From contig CAUJLY010000002.1 of assembly GCA_963281155.1 (NCBI GenBank), positions 2,356,001 through 2,420,000 of the forward strand: a DNA stretch of 64,000 nucleotides, written 5' to 3'. The notes beneath the pieces are model-generated. The model was not told the origin of the DNA, did not search any database, and worked only from the letters and a program-made list of their open reading frames with translations. How positions within the stretch are numbered: the stretch's first letter is position 1; every line of letters starts with the position of its first letter. The translations under genes were made by a program, and so were the position numbers. The DNA comes from Rhabditophanes sp. KR3021. Lineage: Eukaryota; Nematoda; Chromadorea; Rhabditida; Alloionematidae. Shown in pieces: positions 22,568-36,610 of this stretch.

Positions 22568-25500
22568 TTAGTAGATTCGGGCATGGTTTGTTAACAAAAT
22601 AGTGCCATTTCTTATAATTTGATCAGTCATATCTTGCGAATCCAAAATATCGTTTGCTGTATAGTCATTTAACTTTTGCAGGATAAATGCTTCCTCAAAT
22701 TGAGAAGACAAATGTTGGACAATTTCGTTATCTAAAGGATAGTTGGTTCCCGATTGAAGGTCCATACCTTCATTTAAAGTTAATGGCCATACCTAATGAT
22801 AAAATAAAAAATTAATGTAATTAAACCCATTATTGTTTCTATACTTACTTTGCGGAAAAGCCGCCTCTCTATTAAGTTTATTTCAGTTGATGGAACCATG
22901 AACAATTTAAATGATTTATTGACTACTAATGTTTGCCCACAAAATTGTAGTGTTATTTGGGTTTGATTGGGTTGAATTGTGCCAGAAGTGTCGTCTTTTC
23001 GTTTTCTATCCACGATCACGACTTGTTCCATCTCCCGTTCAATCAAATGCATCCATTCGGAAGGGGGGAACATTCAATATTTAGAAATATTAATTGGTAT
23101 CCATTTCTTAAAGCTCCATTCGTTGGATCCACGACATCTCTTTTCAACCAACGGTTTTCCATTTCAGCAAGTGTAGTTTCAGATGAGTCAATTCGCAAAT
23201 CTGAAGATGTTTTCCTTTCATGTTTACCATCACTCATTTTCATATCTATGACTACCGCCTTTGGAAAGAACTCCAAAATCTTATTTTTAATAATTTCGAT
23301 TTGGCTTTCCCTTGGAGTTCCTGTATTTTTCTTTTGTATTTCTGGGCAAATCAAGGGCCATGCGTTAGCCCATGAAGTTTCAATCAAAGCTTCTTTTATA
23401 AAATAATCAGAATCACAAAATTTATCGTTGTATTTAATACCATTTCCTGCTATAATCAACTTCCAGCCATTCATAGCTCTTAGTTTCATATCACTTCCCA
23501 AATGAGAACTTAATGTATAAAAAGCAGCATAAATAAGCGTATTCCCTAATAGGTCATCCATCATTCCCTTGATTATATCATGTTTTTGTTGCCAGGAAGA
23601 ACGGATTGACATGATGCAGTTAACTATTTTTGTCCCACGAACACGGTAATCAAGATACTTCCTTAATTTAGTTACCTCGTACTCACAAGTCCTTGTGTCA
23701 TCTTCTAATTTTTTAACCCTAACCTTCAACTTGTTGAGATCATTTTTCTTTTCCAGTATATTACTTTGCAGCAAAGCAGCCTCACTCATTAACTTGCTCA
23801 TAATTTGTTTATTTTCTTGAACATGCTTGTTAGCACCTATAGCAGCCACAATGGCCATCGTCCATTTGCATAAATCAGCAGCCAACGTGCTCTCATCTGC
23901 CATTTGGTTAACTTTATACAACTTAAACTCAGTGTATCTTTTGACATTAAGTAGTTGCTTGTCAACAACATTGTTCACATCAAAATTACATAATTTGTCA
24001 ATCAAATTTTTGGTCCGAATAAACGGCTGGCAACATACCCAACTGTCGATGCTTTTCTTTTTTGGTTTATAATCTTTTTGTAGCAACATCCTGACGGCAT
24101 CAACTACTTCCCTAATCATGACAGAAGGTTTTTTGATAAATGAAAATTGGCGAAAGTTCTCGTATGGATGAGCAAGCAATATACGATTGACGCTTTCCAA
24201 GGCCGCTAGGGGCTCGTCCATTATGCCCTTGATTAAATGGGAGTGGTTTGTACTTTCCTCGACAAGTTTCTTATTTTCATCCTCAAGCGTAAGAAGGGAC
24301 CTTTCAAGTTCAACAATTTTCTCCTTACCTCTGTTGAGTTCACGCGACAACATTAAAAAAGACAACTCTTCATCGTCTAACTCAATAGCCAATATTTCAC
24401 TAGACAAATCACCACCAACCTGTGACAAATTTTTAATTAAATCAAGTGTCGATATCGCCAAATGGTATCTGTTTAACTTGTCATCAAAATTCGCCCACTT
24501 CCTATTAAATGTTTGGACAAATTTTTGTGCAAAATAAAAATAAGTTCTCGAGTTAGCAGATCCCCCAAACATATGTTTGGACTGATAGGTAGAATTAATC
24601 AACTCTTTGACACCCTCGTACATGCTGACAATCACCCTAACTAATTTGTCTTCATTTGTTTGCTGTGAAATGGGCAAGTCTTGCAATTGCTTCCGCAACA
24701 CTTTTATTACTTCTTTTGTTTCCATAGCCTCAAAAAAGTTAATCGTACACCATCGAAAATGGTTTTCTGAGCCTGGGGAATTAAATGTCAGTATGTTATT
24801 TAATGTAATATATGTTTAAAAATTTTCCGAATGCAGTAACTACTGTGGCAACTGTTTTTTAGTACCTTGCTTATTCAAAAGATGACTATTAGCTGAAAGG
24901 CATAGATTTTATCATGTTTAAGGATAACCCTTAAATAGTCTAATAGGTACTTATCATTTGTATACATATGTCATACATGATTAAATGCTATTATTTTATA
25001 CTACTAATAGTTAAAAAACAAACTATAACATTAAAAAATTTGCACGCTTAAAATGCTTGCTAATTAGTATACTTAAAAGCTCCACTTTATATAATTGGAC
25101 CCTCTCGTGAATAGAGAACCAGAAATGATTGAGTAAGGTTCAAAAAATAACCAGACGGAAGTGGGTTTAAATTCAAGTTGAAAATGGTCGTACATTGGCT
25201 CAGTTGTATGAGACTCTTTTGAAAGGAGTTATGACATACGATGCGTTATGCCAATGTCTAAGAAGAATCGAACATCAAAAAAGTTCACTTGGAACATAAG
25301 CAACTTTTGTGAAAAGGATATGCAAAGCCAATACAAACGCTCTGAGCTATTCTGAAACCTTTTCAACACTATATAGTCAGAATCTAAAAGAAGAACTTGC
25401 AAAAATAAGAGGTCTAATTGCAATCATTGCCCATCAACAGGCTCAAGTCCAGATTATACGAGCAATTTCATATGTGAACAATCTCAAGCCTATTTCAAAG

Positions 25501-28500
25501 ATAATAGGCAACGAATTGCTGAATTGACAAGGGCCTTTCCAAAGCAGCAGAAGAACAAGACTTAAGAACAGCTATTGACATTAAAAAAGAACTAGAAGGA
25601 AAGAATATACCAATCTAAAGTCTTGTGGTTTTTATGCCTTCATCAACCTGTTGATTTAAGAAAGCTTTCCTAATTGACTTATCTATCTATATTTTTTCAC
25701 CCTCTTTTAATTTAATAAATATACCTGAGGGAATCAAAAAGACGGCGTGTACAAAGTCTGAAAAACGTTGCGATAAAATCTTTTTAAGTTGCTTCAAATT
25801 TTTCAAAACTTCAACTGGCAAAAAATGACATAATCTTTGCCCTGGTAAACGAATGCTGTTGGCTTGAGCTTGAGTGGCTAGGCCTTTTTCCGAGTCTACA
25901 ATTACCTCGCCCAACTTAAGAATAGCATCGTCTGACAAAATCTCAGAAACATTGTAGCTTTCAAACCATTGTTTCAACATCAACAACCAATGTGTGGGTA
26001 TCAGAAAGATAGACTCATCAAAGTGAAAGAGCAAGGTTACTGGTAAATTTGTAGAAACTACATACTCCGTACATCTGGCAACTCCTCTCATCCAGGAGGC
26101 TTGGAATTGTTCAATTGTTGTTGTTGAAATATAGACATGTTCAATGTGGCCAACTACGGCAAAATTTGCTAATTTGACGCAACTTGACACACCGCAATCT
26201 CCAACAATAGCTACGTGTTCATTTGACATCCTAATTACACGCATCACCTTTTGGATGTTGGCTGCATATTTGGGAGTTACAACGATATTAATAGGTTTCT
26301 TTAAATTTTGAAGACGCGAAAATTCAAATACCAGATTACTTAAATGTCTTATGAAATCAGACAAATCAAAATTGGGATAGTATGGAATTCCTTCCATCAC
26401 ATCATGATTATTTGAAATTTCAGTAAATAACAATTCTTTAATTTTAAAAGTAGATGGGATGTGTAAATTTTCTGACTTCGCTTGTTTGTCATAAAAGTTT
26501 AACTCGTGATTTTCTTGCAAGCCACTTGCGTCAATATTTGAACCCAATTGAACATCATTTTCTTTGGGAAATAATGTTTCTAGTGAGGTGTGGCAATACG
26601 TGGAGATGGCATTATTTATCTTCGCTAGTAACTTGGTTTTTCTGGATTCTTTTGGTAGTTCGTCATAGAGAACTCTTAGTAATTCATGCACAAATAATCT
26701 AGTCATAGAATCTAAGTCTGGAGCTGATTCGGTTGCAGCAAACAACAATCCCTTGACAACTTTTAAAATACCAGGCAATATATACTCACTTCCCTCAAAC
26801 AGCTTAATTAATACTTTCCCAAAAGGTTCAGCCAACGATTGATATTCAGAGCTAAAAGATCTAACCTCCAAATGCCATTCGTAAATATATTCAACAATTT
26901 GTTGCAAATTATTCTTATCAACTTTTGGCATAGGAAGAATAAAGAATTTGTCCTTAAACATGTCATATTTCTTTATTGAGCCAATTTCATTCTCATCTTG
27001 ACAAATTATAATGAATTTGAGCCTTGATGGAATAAGACATCTTCTAGGCTTTCCACTTCCTTGTATCAGAAGATCTTGATCTATAAACATCTCCATCAAT
27101 GATATCATATGTTCGGTAAAAAGAAAATTGTCTATAATAATGGTTACAATTTTGTTTACGTCATTTTTTGTAAGTGTCTCAACGAATTGGTTAAATTGCT
27201 CTTGAACTTTTACTAAATTAAGCCTATCCATACAACCAAGATATACAAATTTGTATTTTGTATTAATTTGATTTACGTGTTGAATTAATCTTTTGATAAG
27301 TGTTCCTTTACCACAACCTTTGGGTCCGTAGATTAAAATATTTTTGTTATGATTCAAAAATATCCTTGATAAATAAGTTAACATTCGGTCGAAATGGGGA
27401 TATGAAATTATTATTTGAGATAAACTGTAGTCTTTCTCCATGCAATCTTTAAATAAAACTTCTTCTTTCCACTGAACAAAAGTACAATATTCAAGTTGAC
27501 TTAATTTGTATAAAGACGGCCTAGCTGGTAATTTAGCTCCTAATATTAACTTGGCCTCAGCATCATCAAAACACTTGACAATGTAATTATCAAAATCTTC
27601 TAATGGTTCTTGGTCAGACAGATAAATTATCAAAAAATTGAATGTAATTGATGTCAAGGTAAATCGTAAGACCTCGCCAAAATTAGTTAAAGTAATGCCA
27701 GGCATGATTTCCATCAAATCCTCAATTAATAGATCCATAAAAATGTTGACATTAACGTAAGTTGGATCGACATAACTCCATAGCGGATGAATTATGTATT
27801 CAAACGTGGAACTAATTACCTCCATGTACTCAACCTTGCTGATCAACTCCTGTATCCTAAATAATATTTAAATGTAATATAAATTATGTAGCATTCAGTA
27901 TTTTTAGTTAGCAAACCACTCAATTATATTTTTTTAGTTAAATTTAAAGAGACTGTGTACCTACAGTTAGTTCTTTAAGGTATTGCAGTTTGAAATTTGA
28001 ATAAGCTGCAAGCTATTACGAGCCATATTGAGATCAGATGTAACATATATTAGCCACTCTTATTAATTTTAGCGTAAAGGCATTGCTTCAATTGGTTTTA
28101 TTATTCTAAGGATGGAAGGTCGTAAAAAAAGACGACAAGAAGAGAAAGGTTGCAACGATATCAAAAGATGTGGATAGTTTATCGGAACTAGTAAGCAGTA
28201 CAGGTCATTCAAATTCAATGACTCCTTAACAACGTTGCAAGGAAAGTGTATGGGTTCTTGTTGCAGAGACTCTACCAAGCCCCTGTTCAAACCGTCGAGA
28301 CAAAAATTGGGATGTCGGTTCAATTTACAGGGGTATCTAGATGCTATTGAACTGGGCTATTATGAGTTTGGATTACATCTACGTCTAAGGCAAACAATTT
28401 ACTCAATAATATCGTTTACTCTTGGAATGTTGATTCAAAATGGAAGACTCCTTACTTACCTTATTGATATCGCTCAAGAGTCTCTTCTTCCAATTCCAGT

Positions 28501-31500
28501 GCCACCTCAAGATGAAACAGCAGTTACTCAAACTAAGAATTGGCTCATCAAAATAGTCGAAGAGATTCAAACTATCCCAGCTGGTGTTGAACTGATGAAT
28601 CTAAATGAGACTCCGGATGAAAAACCAAGCCACGTAAGAAAGAATATGCTGTATGCCATCTTCTTAAAAGTTGATACAGAAATACTGCAAATGCGTCATC
28701 ATTCCGATTAAGAGAAGGATTGTCTCTAACAGTATTTATTGAGGTCACTCCAACGAGAATGATGCAAGCAATTGCTCAACATGAAGATGATTTTTGTGAT
28801 ATGGTTGATAATTTTTATCCAGATAAAGAGGAAAAGTCTAGCCAAAGACAATCTCTTGTGATCATTGACCAAAATAGTTCGTAACTACCATTCATCGTAA
28901 AAAGCTTAGCTGTCCCGGAGTGAATAAGAACACACTGAGTTTAGAGATCAAGTGGAACAACTCATGAATGATGAAGAACAGTTTGGGATTCTTTATTACA
29001 ATCTGGAGAGAAAGGTAACGAGAATTTCATCGGCAAAAAGAAAATGGCAATGGTCTAAAAGGAAGTCACATGCTTATTGCCTTATGAAAGATGATGCTTG
29101 GTATCCTGGAACCCATTGAAAGTATTTTAAAATATTGGTTCCTTTTATATTTTTAATTACCTGTTATGAAAAAAAGAATCTCAAGAATGGTCCTTAAAAG
29201 GATGTACACATCATTATTTAATTGTTTTGCTAAATTTTTAGTATTATCATTTCTCTAAATTTTCGATGTCTTTTTATCACAATACGTTTTTGCTCTTTTT
29301 CTAATTCAACAAATTTTTGATGTCTTATTTTTCCTAAATTTATGGTGTTTTTCTATTTCTCTAAGTATCTATGTATTCCGTTCTCAATCGCTTACCTCAA
29401 ATAATATTCGGGCCACACATCAATTAGTGAAACTTTGACTATACTTTCGATTGCAATAGTTTGAATGCCACATCTTGTTATCCAATCCAAATCGCTTTTC
29501 TAAATTAAAAGTGGCATAAGTAATACATATATTTAATAAACAACATTATGACAAATTGGTTACCTACTCATCTCAATCAAAGTGGATACCTATTAACGAT
29601 AAGTAAGCTACTTATTTTTTAATTTTACTAAATTACATTTTGATTACGCCATAAATATGAATAAATAAATGATTAGAGATAAATATGTATAACGATCCGT
29701 GAGAGTATTCAAAATAGAGGAGATGCGTTATCTAAGATGTCAAAAGATATATGATCAGTTAATGACTTTTTGATTGGAAAAAGCTTTTAAGCTATTACTA
29801 CACTTAAAATACATTTGATTACGTACTAAATAATACACATTAAGTATAAATACATACTTGATTGCTCTTCAATTTGTCACAAGTATAATAATTTATTGGT
29901 TTTTATCGGATTAACTTACATCTAAAGTCATCTTCGGAATACATATCAAGAATTTGACGTTGCTAGTGATAGGGTAATTCGAGCCATCGGGGAATGTTAT
30001 AAAAGAGCCTGGAATTTCAAGCTGCTTGGAATTAATGGATGAAGATGATGAGGACATGGAATCTCTATTGCTTCTGAGAGACGCTTTTTCTTTGTCAGGA
30101 GTAAAGGTAATGGATTTTGAGAGTAATGAAAATATCATAGGAAAATGTTGTGAAAAATTGCGGATTCCATAAAATATCAAAAAAGTTGATTTGGTTTGAT
30201 TGGTTGGAGATTCGAGGCTTTTTAAGCAATTCAACAAAATTCCATCCGGTGGTTCTCCAAATTCAACATTTTCATGTAATATTTGGGTAGAAGTCAAAGC
30301 ATCCAGGTAAATCCACCTGCTTTTAAATGAACTTTCTTTCATCAATTCGATAAGAGTTGACTTTGAAGCTGGGCCAACAAAGGCTAAGCTAGTTGATCCT
30401 GAAATGATATGACCCGCGATAGGGTTATTTTCGATATCATTGAATTGGATGTTCTTAGGATCGTTTGAAATGTGACTATAAATACTAGTAGATCTGTTTT
30501 TACGAAAACTTTTAACATTTGCAATGTGAATTCGGCTAGTTCTTCCACTTTCAATGTCTTTGATTTTTAAGTATTCAAGTAGATTTTCAGCTATGCTTTT
30601 AGGTGAATGGACAGTAAAAATGGAGTTTCTTTTCTTTATATTAAAAAGAGAAAATCTTCTTTCCCCACCTAAAGAATTGGGCGTTTGAATAGCATCTAAC
30701 ATCAAAGAACTAGCACTAATAGATCCAACGTCATTACCACTCGGAGTTTCACCTTTAAAAGGAGATGAGTTTGTATTTGAATCTTGTCTAGTTGCAACAA
30801 CATGTAACATCTCAATAAATATATAGTTTGAAAATTTCGTTTCTTCTGTTGTTGATATAGGAGAAACTAAAACTAACATTGGACCTAAATTGGCGCGCAT
30901 TATTAAGTCGGTATGTTGGTCAAAAATGATAATTTAAATAATAATTCCTGCCAAATAGAGGCAATTTGATACTTTTAAAAAATCCCATTGCTAAATTAGA
31001 GGGTGTGTATACCATCAAATTTTAGTATATAAGGGGTATAAAAATGCCATTTTTACTTTGTGTCGCTTCACCATTTCTCAAAGAAAGGAGTCATCTCAAA
31101 CTACACTTTCATCTTAGATTAAAAAGTCATGAATAGAGTATTATTATCCCAGATGATGAAGAGCCTGAAAGGATTGATGGAAACAAGATCAAACCATCTG
31201 TTTTGGAAGACGCCAATCAAGAAAGTATCGTCGGACCAATGAACAAAGTTGGTTCAGATGAGGAAGAAGAAGTGCACGACAGTTTAGATGATTATATGAA
31301 ACCTGATGAGGCTTGTTTTATTGAATGTGCATGACCAGCAAGATTTGAAGCAATTGTCAATGAACCTACTTTTGAAGAAAAGTGCCAGATTAGATATGAT
31401 TTTTACTCTGTCAGGAAACAACTACCTGATCACCTCAAGAAATCCTTTGCTATGCTGAAATTCAAAGATGGGCCATCAATGGACGTCAGTTAATTTGATG

Positions 31501-34500
31501 GAACGTTTTCTGACAAGAAACTAACTAAAAACCACTAATCTGCATCAACATTATTAAGAAGTACATTTCCGACAATAAAGAGCTAATTGTAGGTAATTTT
31601 TGTCTCTGTTAATAACCTTTTATTATTTTAGACAACACGAATTGGTTTGGTGAATCTCAAAGAAAGAATATTGAATACCGCAAAAGTTCTATTTCAAAAC
31701 TTAGAAGTCCATTGCTTAAGGACATGCCTACTTTCGACGAAGTTTACAAAAGTATTGTAAAGGTTATCCAGCCACCAAAATACAAGAAGGCGTGGACAAA
31801 AAACAATATCACTTATGATAGTACCATTGAGATTATTTGTCACTGTAATGCTCCCAATTGTCAAACTTATCCTGGCCTACTTGCCTGGAAAAGCTTTATC
31901 ATTTGACTTCATCATCGGTAGGGATTTGCTCCTTGAAATTGATGGTAGAGTACCACTTCAAACCTTCTGGTAGTCAATATGGTAAAACTAAATTTGAAGA
32001 GCAATAACGTCATGATCGAATGAAAAATAAGTATTGCCAAGACAATGTACTCCACTTGATTAGGATTTCTCACTCAAGAACTGCTGATATGGAGACAATC
32101 TTGAAAGATGCTCTACAAAGATGAAATATTGGACTTGGAAACGTTTAGTCATTGACCAAATTTTATGGCAAAGGCTTGTAATATCAATTATATTTGTATC
32201 TTAATTTTTGTAATAATCTAATAAAAACTTTTAACTGCTTTCTAAACTCACAAGGCTGTCCACATAATTCTGGAAATTTCTTAAATAGATTCAATCTTAC
32301 TGAAGCCTGAAGTTGATCATAATTTTCCAAAACTACAATGATGGAGTTCTGCTTGCCTACTGCTCCAATAATGTGTTCAATTGCTTTTTCGGTTATGAAT
32401 TGGTGGCAGTTTATGTAGTGAAGGCCAGCAAACATTACTAATTGAATCTGTTCAAGAAGAATTCGACTTTCATAGACATTTCCCCGCAAAATAGGTATTT
32501 TCCCCTGGGTCCAGTTTGAGGCAAAGTTTAATGTCATTTTAGATGCTGAAAGATATAAATTAAAATTAATTGTTAAGAATTCAAAGCTGTCTTATATTTT
32601 AATATTGTTTTATCTATTTATAAAATGGCAAAGATTCGTGATATTAAGTCGCTTGTTCAACTTGTTAGTCATGTGTGCCTTTTATTACCGACTAAATAAG
32701 GAGGCTAAAGTGTACTTGCTTATAATGAAAAACCTATGAATAACCATACTGGACTGTTATTTTTAAAGTTATTTTTGAAAAATAAAAAATGTAGTTTGAA
32801 TAGTAAATCCAATGTACAAAACATACCTCTTTCAATGTTCAATATCGGAATAAAGTTTACAGCTGAAATACAATTTTAAATAGCAAAATTAAGAAACTCA
32901 CTTATGCTTTTTTCTCTTTTATCTCCTTTGCTTAGTAATTTTAAGTGCTTATGATCATTTAAAATATAATTAAAAGCATGTTCGCTACTACTCATCTTAC
33001 TAACTCTTTCATATAGTAATTTTGAAATATTGGGAACATTCTTTTCACCTTCCTCGTAAATCATTTTGACATCAGACTTTCTTGAAATACGTTCAGCTAA
33101 TTCACATAACTTGTTGTTTATCGCAGCTTCCAGTAAATATACCTTGTCTAGCAAAGATGTATTGGATTGATAAATAGTCAAATCCAGATCATCTTTATGA
33201 ATTACAATTTCTTGATCATCCAAATTCTTGACAACCAACATTTTGCCTTTGTTTTTGATTTTCAAGTCTTTAATATTATAGAAGCACAATCTTTTCATAT
33301 TAAACAGAAATTCTTCGATTGGTTGTTCCGTCATTAGTAATAACAAATCACCATCGGATAATAAACCAATCCTTATGCTTGAAGTTCTTATTTTGTGAGT
33401 ATACTTCCCAAATAAATCCATTAATTGTTTTATGTGCTTTCCACCCACTATAATTAGGGCAGTGGTCATAAATTAGAATATTTGCGTAAAAATACATTTT
33501 TTAATTGCTGTTTAGTAAACACTCTATCAACTTCTATTTTAGATTTGTACCTTTGCAATTTGAATTTAGCTAAAAGTCATTTACGTGCCATAGCTATAAT
33601 TTGAGATCAGAGTCAAGTCGCAGAACTTATCCTCGACGAATTGTTTGTTGTTAATGACAAGTCATTCATTGTATTAAATTAGATTTTTGATTTTGTTAAT
33701 TAATAAGCTAGATTAATTTTTTGTCGCTAATGATAACTTACATTCAATCCAGCATTTGACATGCTTCCCATCTTTAATTTTAAGAGCCAATGATTCATTT
33801 TTCAAGTAATTCTCTAATTTCTTAAAATATTTTGCCACAACTCTGAATTCTTTAAATTCCTTAACTAATGCCTTGATATTGAATTTAATTATTGGAGCTA
33901 GCTTTAAGAATCTATTCAATGTCAAACTCCATTCATGCATAACTTCATAGACAACTTTCAGCTGGTTAATCCAATTATGAACTACCTCCAAAAAAATAGA
34001 TATATCTGAATCAGACTGATTTTCTACAAAGCTATTTAAAATAATTAAATGTTCTCTAGCGGCATTATAAATAAATTCCAAATTATCTGGGACGGAAAGT
34101 TTCCAAAATCCATTTTCAACCATACTGATTCTTTGAACAGCCCAAAAATCTGAAATCAACTCAATTTTGTCATTCAATTCACCCTCTCTTTCTGCAATAA
34201 AGCTTATTGGTTTTAATTGTGGCAAGAATGAGTGTAAATTCAGATGAATTACTTCCTGAACGGTTGCATTAAAAATACGAGAAACTTCGATGTTGGTAAT
34301 ATTACATATTCTTAGAAGATGCTCATTTTTAAGTTTTGAATTTGAAAATATCTCAATTAATGGAAAAGTTTGTTTAAATTTGTCAATATCTGATTGAAGC
34401 TGCACGATAAAATGTCTAGCTGCTCGGTGACCTTCCAAATTATTGTTTAAATTATTTAATTCTTCACAAAACTTTTCAACTATTACTTTTGCTTCTTGTA

Positions 34501-36610
34501 CATTTGCTAGAATTCGTGGCCTGTTTAAAAACGCCCTTTGATATTCTAGGAAGATTTTTGTGGATGTGAATAATGTGGATAGATTGTTGACATGGTTATT
34601 AATTGCTTTGGCTTGCTGAAATTGACTTTCAGTAAAGTCAACCGCAGTCTCGTATTTATTTAGTTGTTGGATGGTTTCCAGTAATTTAACTAAAATAGGA
34701 TGCAATTCTTCTATTTCCCTCAAATATTCGTCTGTTTCATTTGGATTGGAAAAGGAATTAATTACTTTGAGTCTGTCTAGTGCCATAAAAGTCGCATTCC
34801 TCACGGACAATTGTTGATTCTGATTTGAAAGGAATAAACTAATTTTAAAATAACAAACTAACCTTCACAAAAAAAATAAACATGTGGAGACGTCTCTGAA
34901 AAAACATCTCGTAATCATTTAATTTTCCCTTAAATTGTAATCTCAATGAAATGACATCAATCATATGGACTTGCTCAAAGGCATTAAATCTGATAACATC
35001 CAACAAATCATGCATCTTTGTCACCAATTTACACAACTCATTAACAGCTGGTCTAATTTGACTTTTAACTACATCCATAACTTCACACCTATTTAAGAGC
35101 ATCAGTTCGGGCTTTAAGCTTCTAAATGAAAGCAACTTGTTGAAATGAATGAACTTTTGATGAAGTGCCTTTGTATCAGTTATAAAAGTTTGTATCAAAT
35201 TGTCTTGACAAAACAAGATGCGTGACTTTATTCTTTGTTCAATGACTTCCCAGGTCCCACTCATGTTAACAATAAAAGCACCACTAACTATTTTGTCTGT
35301 TGTGGTTGACAAGTTTTTTAGTAACTTCTCACAGTAAAGCAAATACTCAATCGTTGTGGCATTTTCTTGTTCCAAAATTATTTCATCAACAACTATAAAG
35401 TCATGGAATTCTTCAATTATAAAATTCCGTAAAAATTTTCTTAAATCTAAATCATTATCAATTAAATTGTCCACAATGTCTTCGAAGTCTTCCATGTCTT
35501 CAAATGATATTTTGACATGCTCGAATTGACATAACTCTTTTATAGGTGCTTTTAAATCTTCTTTAATCTTGTCTAATTTTAAGTACAAATTATTATTCAA
35601 AATGCAGCAATCAACTTCAATAGATCCAGAAGTTAATTTTAAACTTTCTAAGTATGATTGTATAGTCTGGTGAACAGTTCTAGTAATTTCATGGTCAAGC
35701 CCAATATTTACAGACTTTGTAATAGTCTTGAGATACGGAAGTAATTTAGTTTCAAATTGCTTGTGAAACAACTGGATCTTTTCAAATATCTTAATTTTTA
35801 CAGCCGTCGATGTCAACACCTCTTCACCTTCCACAATATCGGTCCAGTCAAAGACCAGGCAATTTTTGTTTTCAACAAATTGTCTTATTAATTTCCTTTC
35901 AAAGCTGGAGGAATTAATTAGCATACTTATTTTTTTCCTTTTCGCTCCCAATTCATTTGAAATGTCTCCTATTTTTTGCTTCCACCCTCCTAAAAAGGAA
36001 ATATAAAAGTTGCGCTTAAGATTTATTAGAGCCAATCTTTCGCCTACGGCTGTCCAAATTTGGCATTCATAAATAATTTTATTAAACCAAATGTCTTCCT
36101 CGTCGATGCCGTCGTCTTCGGATCTTTGGCCACTAGCTATGGACTGACAAGAAGACGGAAGTGATAGATAATCATTATTTAGTGTTGACAAGTCCTTGCC
36201 AATGTTCAAATTCCGAATGCCTGTAATTGGGTAGGCCTTGATGTGGTACATCCATAATTCGGCATAAGCTAAATCTTCTGAGGAGCATCGTTCAAATATC
36301 CTAATTGTATCAAGGATTGCTTTGTGTTCTTGGAATTAACCACAGCATATGCTTTGGATTAATTATACGTGGAAAAACTTTTGCTTTTTTCTCTTTGTTG
36401 TTGGGTTTGTCTAGGCCGGCATGATAAAAATCAGGTGCGAGGCAACTTGTGGTAAAAGTCTTGCCAGACAAGATATCTGGAATTTATAATTATGGAAAAA
36501 CACTAATTTTATATTGTACCTCGATATTTAACAGTCAATAGACTAGAACTTCCAATAAGTTCCGAATATTTTCTTTTTAATTCCACCTGCCGTTCCTCAT
36601 AGCTAGCCAT
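22568..36610 (-). CDS. Dynein heavy chain-like protein: motor sites degenerate, AAA6 and C-terminus absent
   Basis: Eleven exons: 36610-36520, 36476-36369, 36328-34863, 34819-33742, 33447-32902, 32862-32827, 32545-32252, 30884-29920, 27849-25725, 24766-22849 and 22792-22568, about 2,950 aa against 4,000 or more for the family. The start MASYEERQVELKRKYSEL lacks most of the tail; a linker of about 1,100 aa follows. AAA1 (exon 7) has no Walker A, and Walker B reads VVLENYDQL. AAA2 has FVGPASKSTL, missing P-loop glycines. AAA3 keeps GPKGCGKG. AAA4 reads GDCGVSSCV. CTINFFEAMETKEV precedes the stalk, and the microtubule-binding region ends ADLCKWTMAI. AAA5 is followed by a stop, with no AAA6. One frame break lies in the G6 run at 23063-23068. 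Axonemal-type ancestry is likely. It may be a motor-dead protein or a decaying gene. Confidence 0.75.
25140..25640 (+). pseudogene. Plus-strand coding debris in dynein-like intron (25-kb insert)
   Basis: This lies inside the 958-nt intron 24767-25724. Protein-like fragments include a frame at 25309-25527 (SYSETFSTLYSQNLKEELAK) and an upstream piece, GRTLAQLYETLLKGVMTYD, in another frame. Stops and frame changes show decay. The family is not recognised. It lies antisense to the host gene. Confidence 0.35.
28100..29120 (+). pseudogene. Plus-strand coding relic in dynein-like intron (28-kb insert)
   Basis: This lies inside the 2,070-nt intron 27850-29919. A 158-codon frame (28235-28711) includes YLDAIELGYYEFGLHLRLRQ and LPIPVPPQDETAVTQTK. 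One frame change later, sense continues to about 28884 (LTVFIEVTPTRMMQAIAQHE). A last piece near 29010-29120 reads KRKWQWSKRKSHAYCLMK. It is near-continuous but broken. The family is unknown; a dead mobile element antisense to its host intron is most likely. Confidence 0.4.
31130..32130 (+). mobile_element. Retroelement gag/protease-like remnant in dynein-like intron
   Basis: This lies inside the 1,367-nt intron 30885-32251. An acidic segment (about 31145-31500) leads to KSFAMLKFKDGPSMDVS. After a frame change comes PLLKDMPTFDEVYKSIVKV (31712-31906), then in the next frame LSFDFIIGRDLLLEIDGRVP. The last resembles the FxIGxDxL motif near the end of retrotransposon aspartic proteases. Several stops show it is dead. 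The assignment rests on that one motif and is weak. Confidence 0.35.

Noticed and set aside
23063..23073. A tiny intron explaining the frame change in the dynein-like gene
   Set aside because: The only nearby GT-AG pair (about 42 nt) does not restore the downstream frame.
33448..33741. Plus-looking exon candidate in the dynein-like gene (KFKLQRYKSKIEVDRVFTKQ on minus)
   Set aside because: It joins in frame upstream but hits a stop before the next block. Splicing from 33742 straight to 33447 keeps phase and gives better linker homology, so this is treated as intron.
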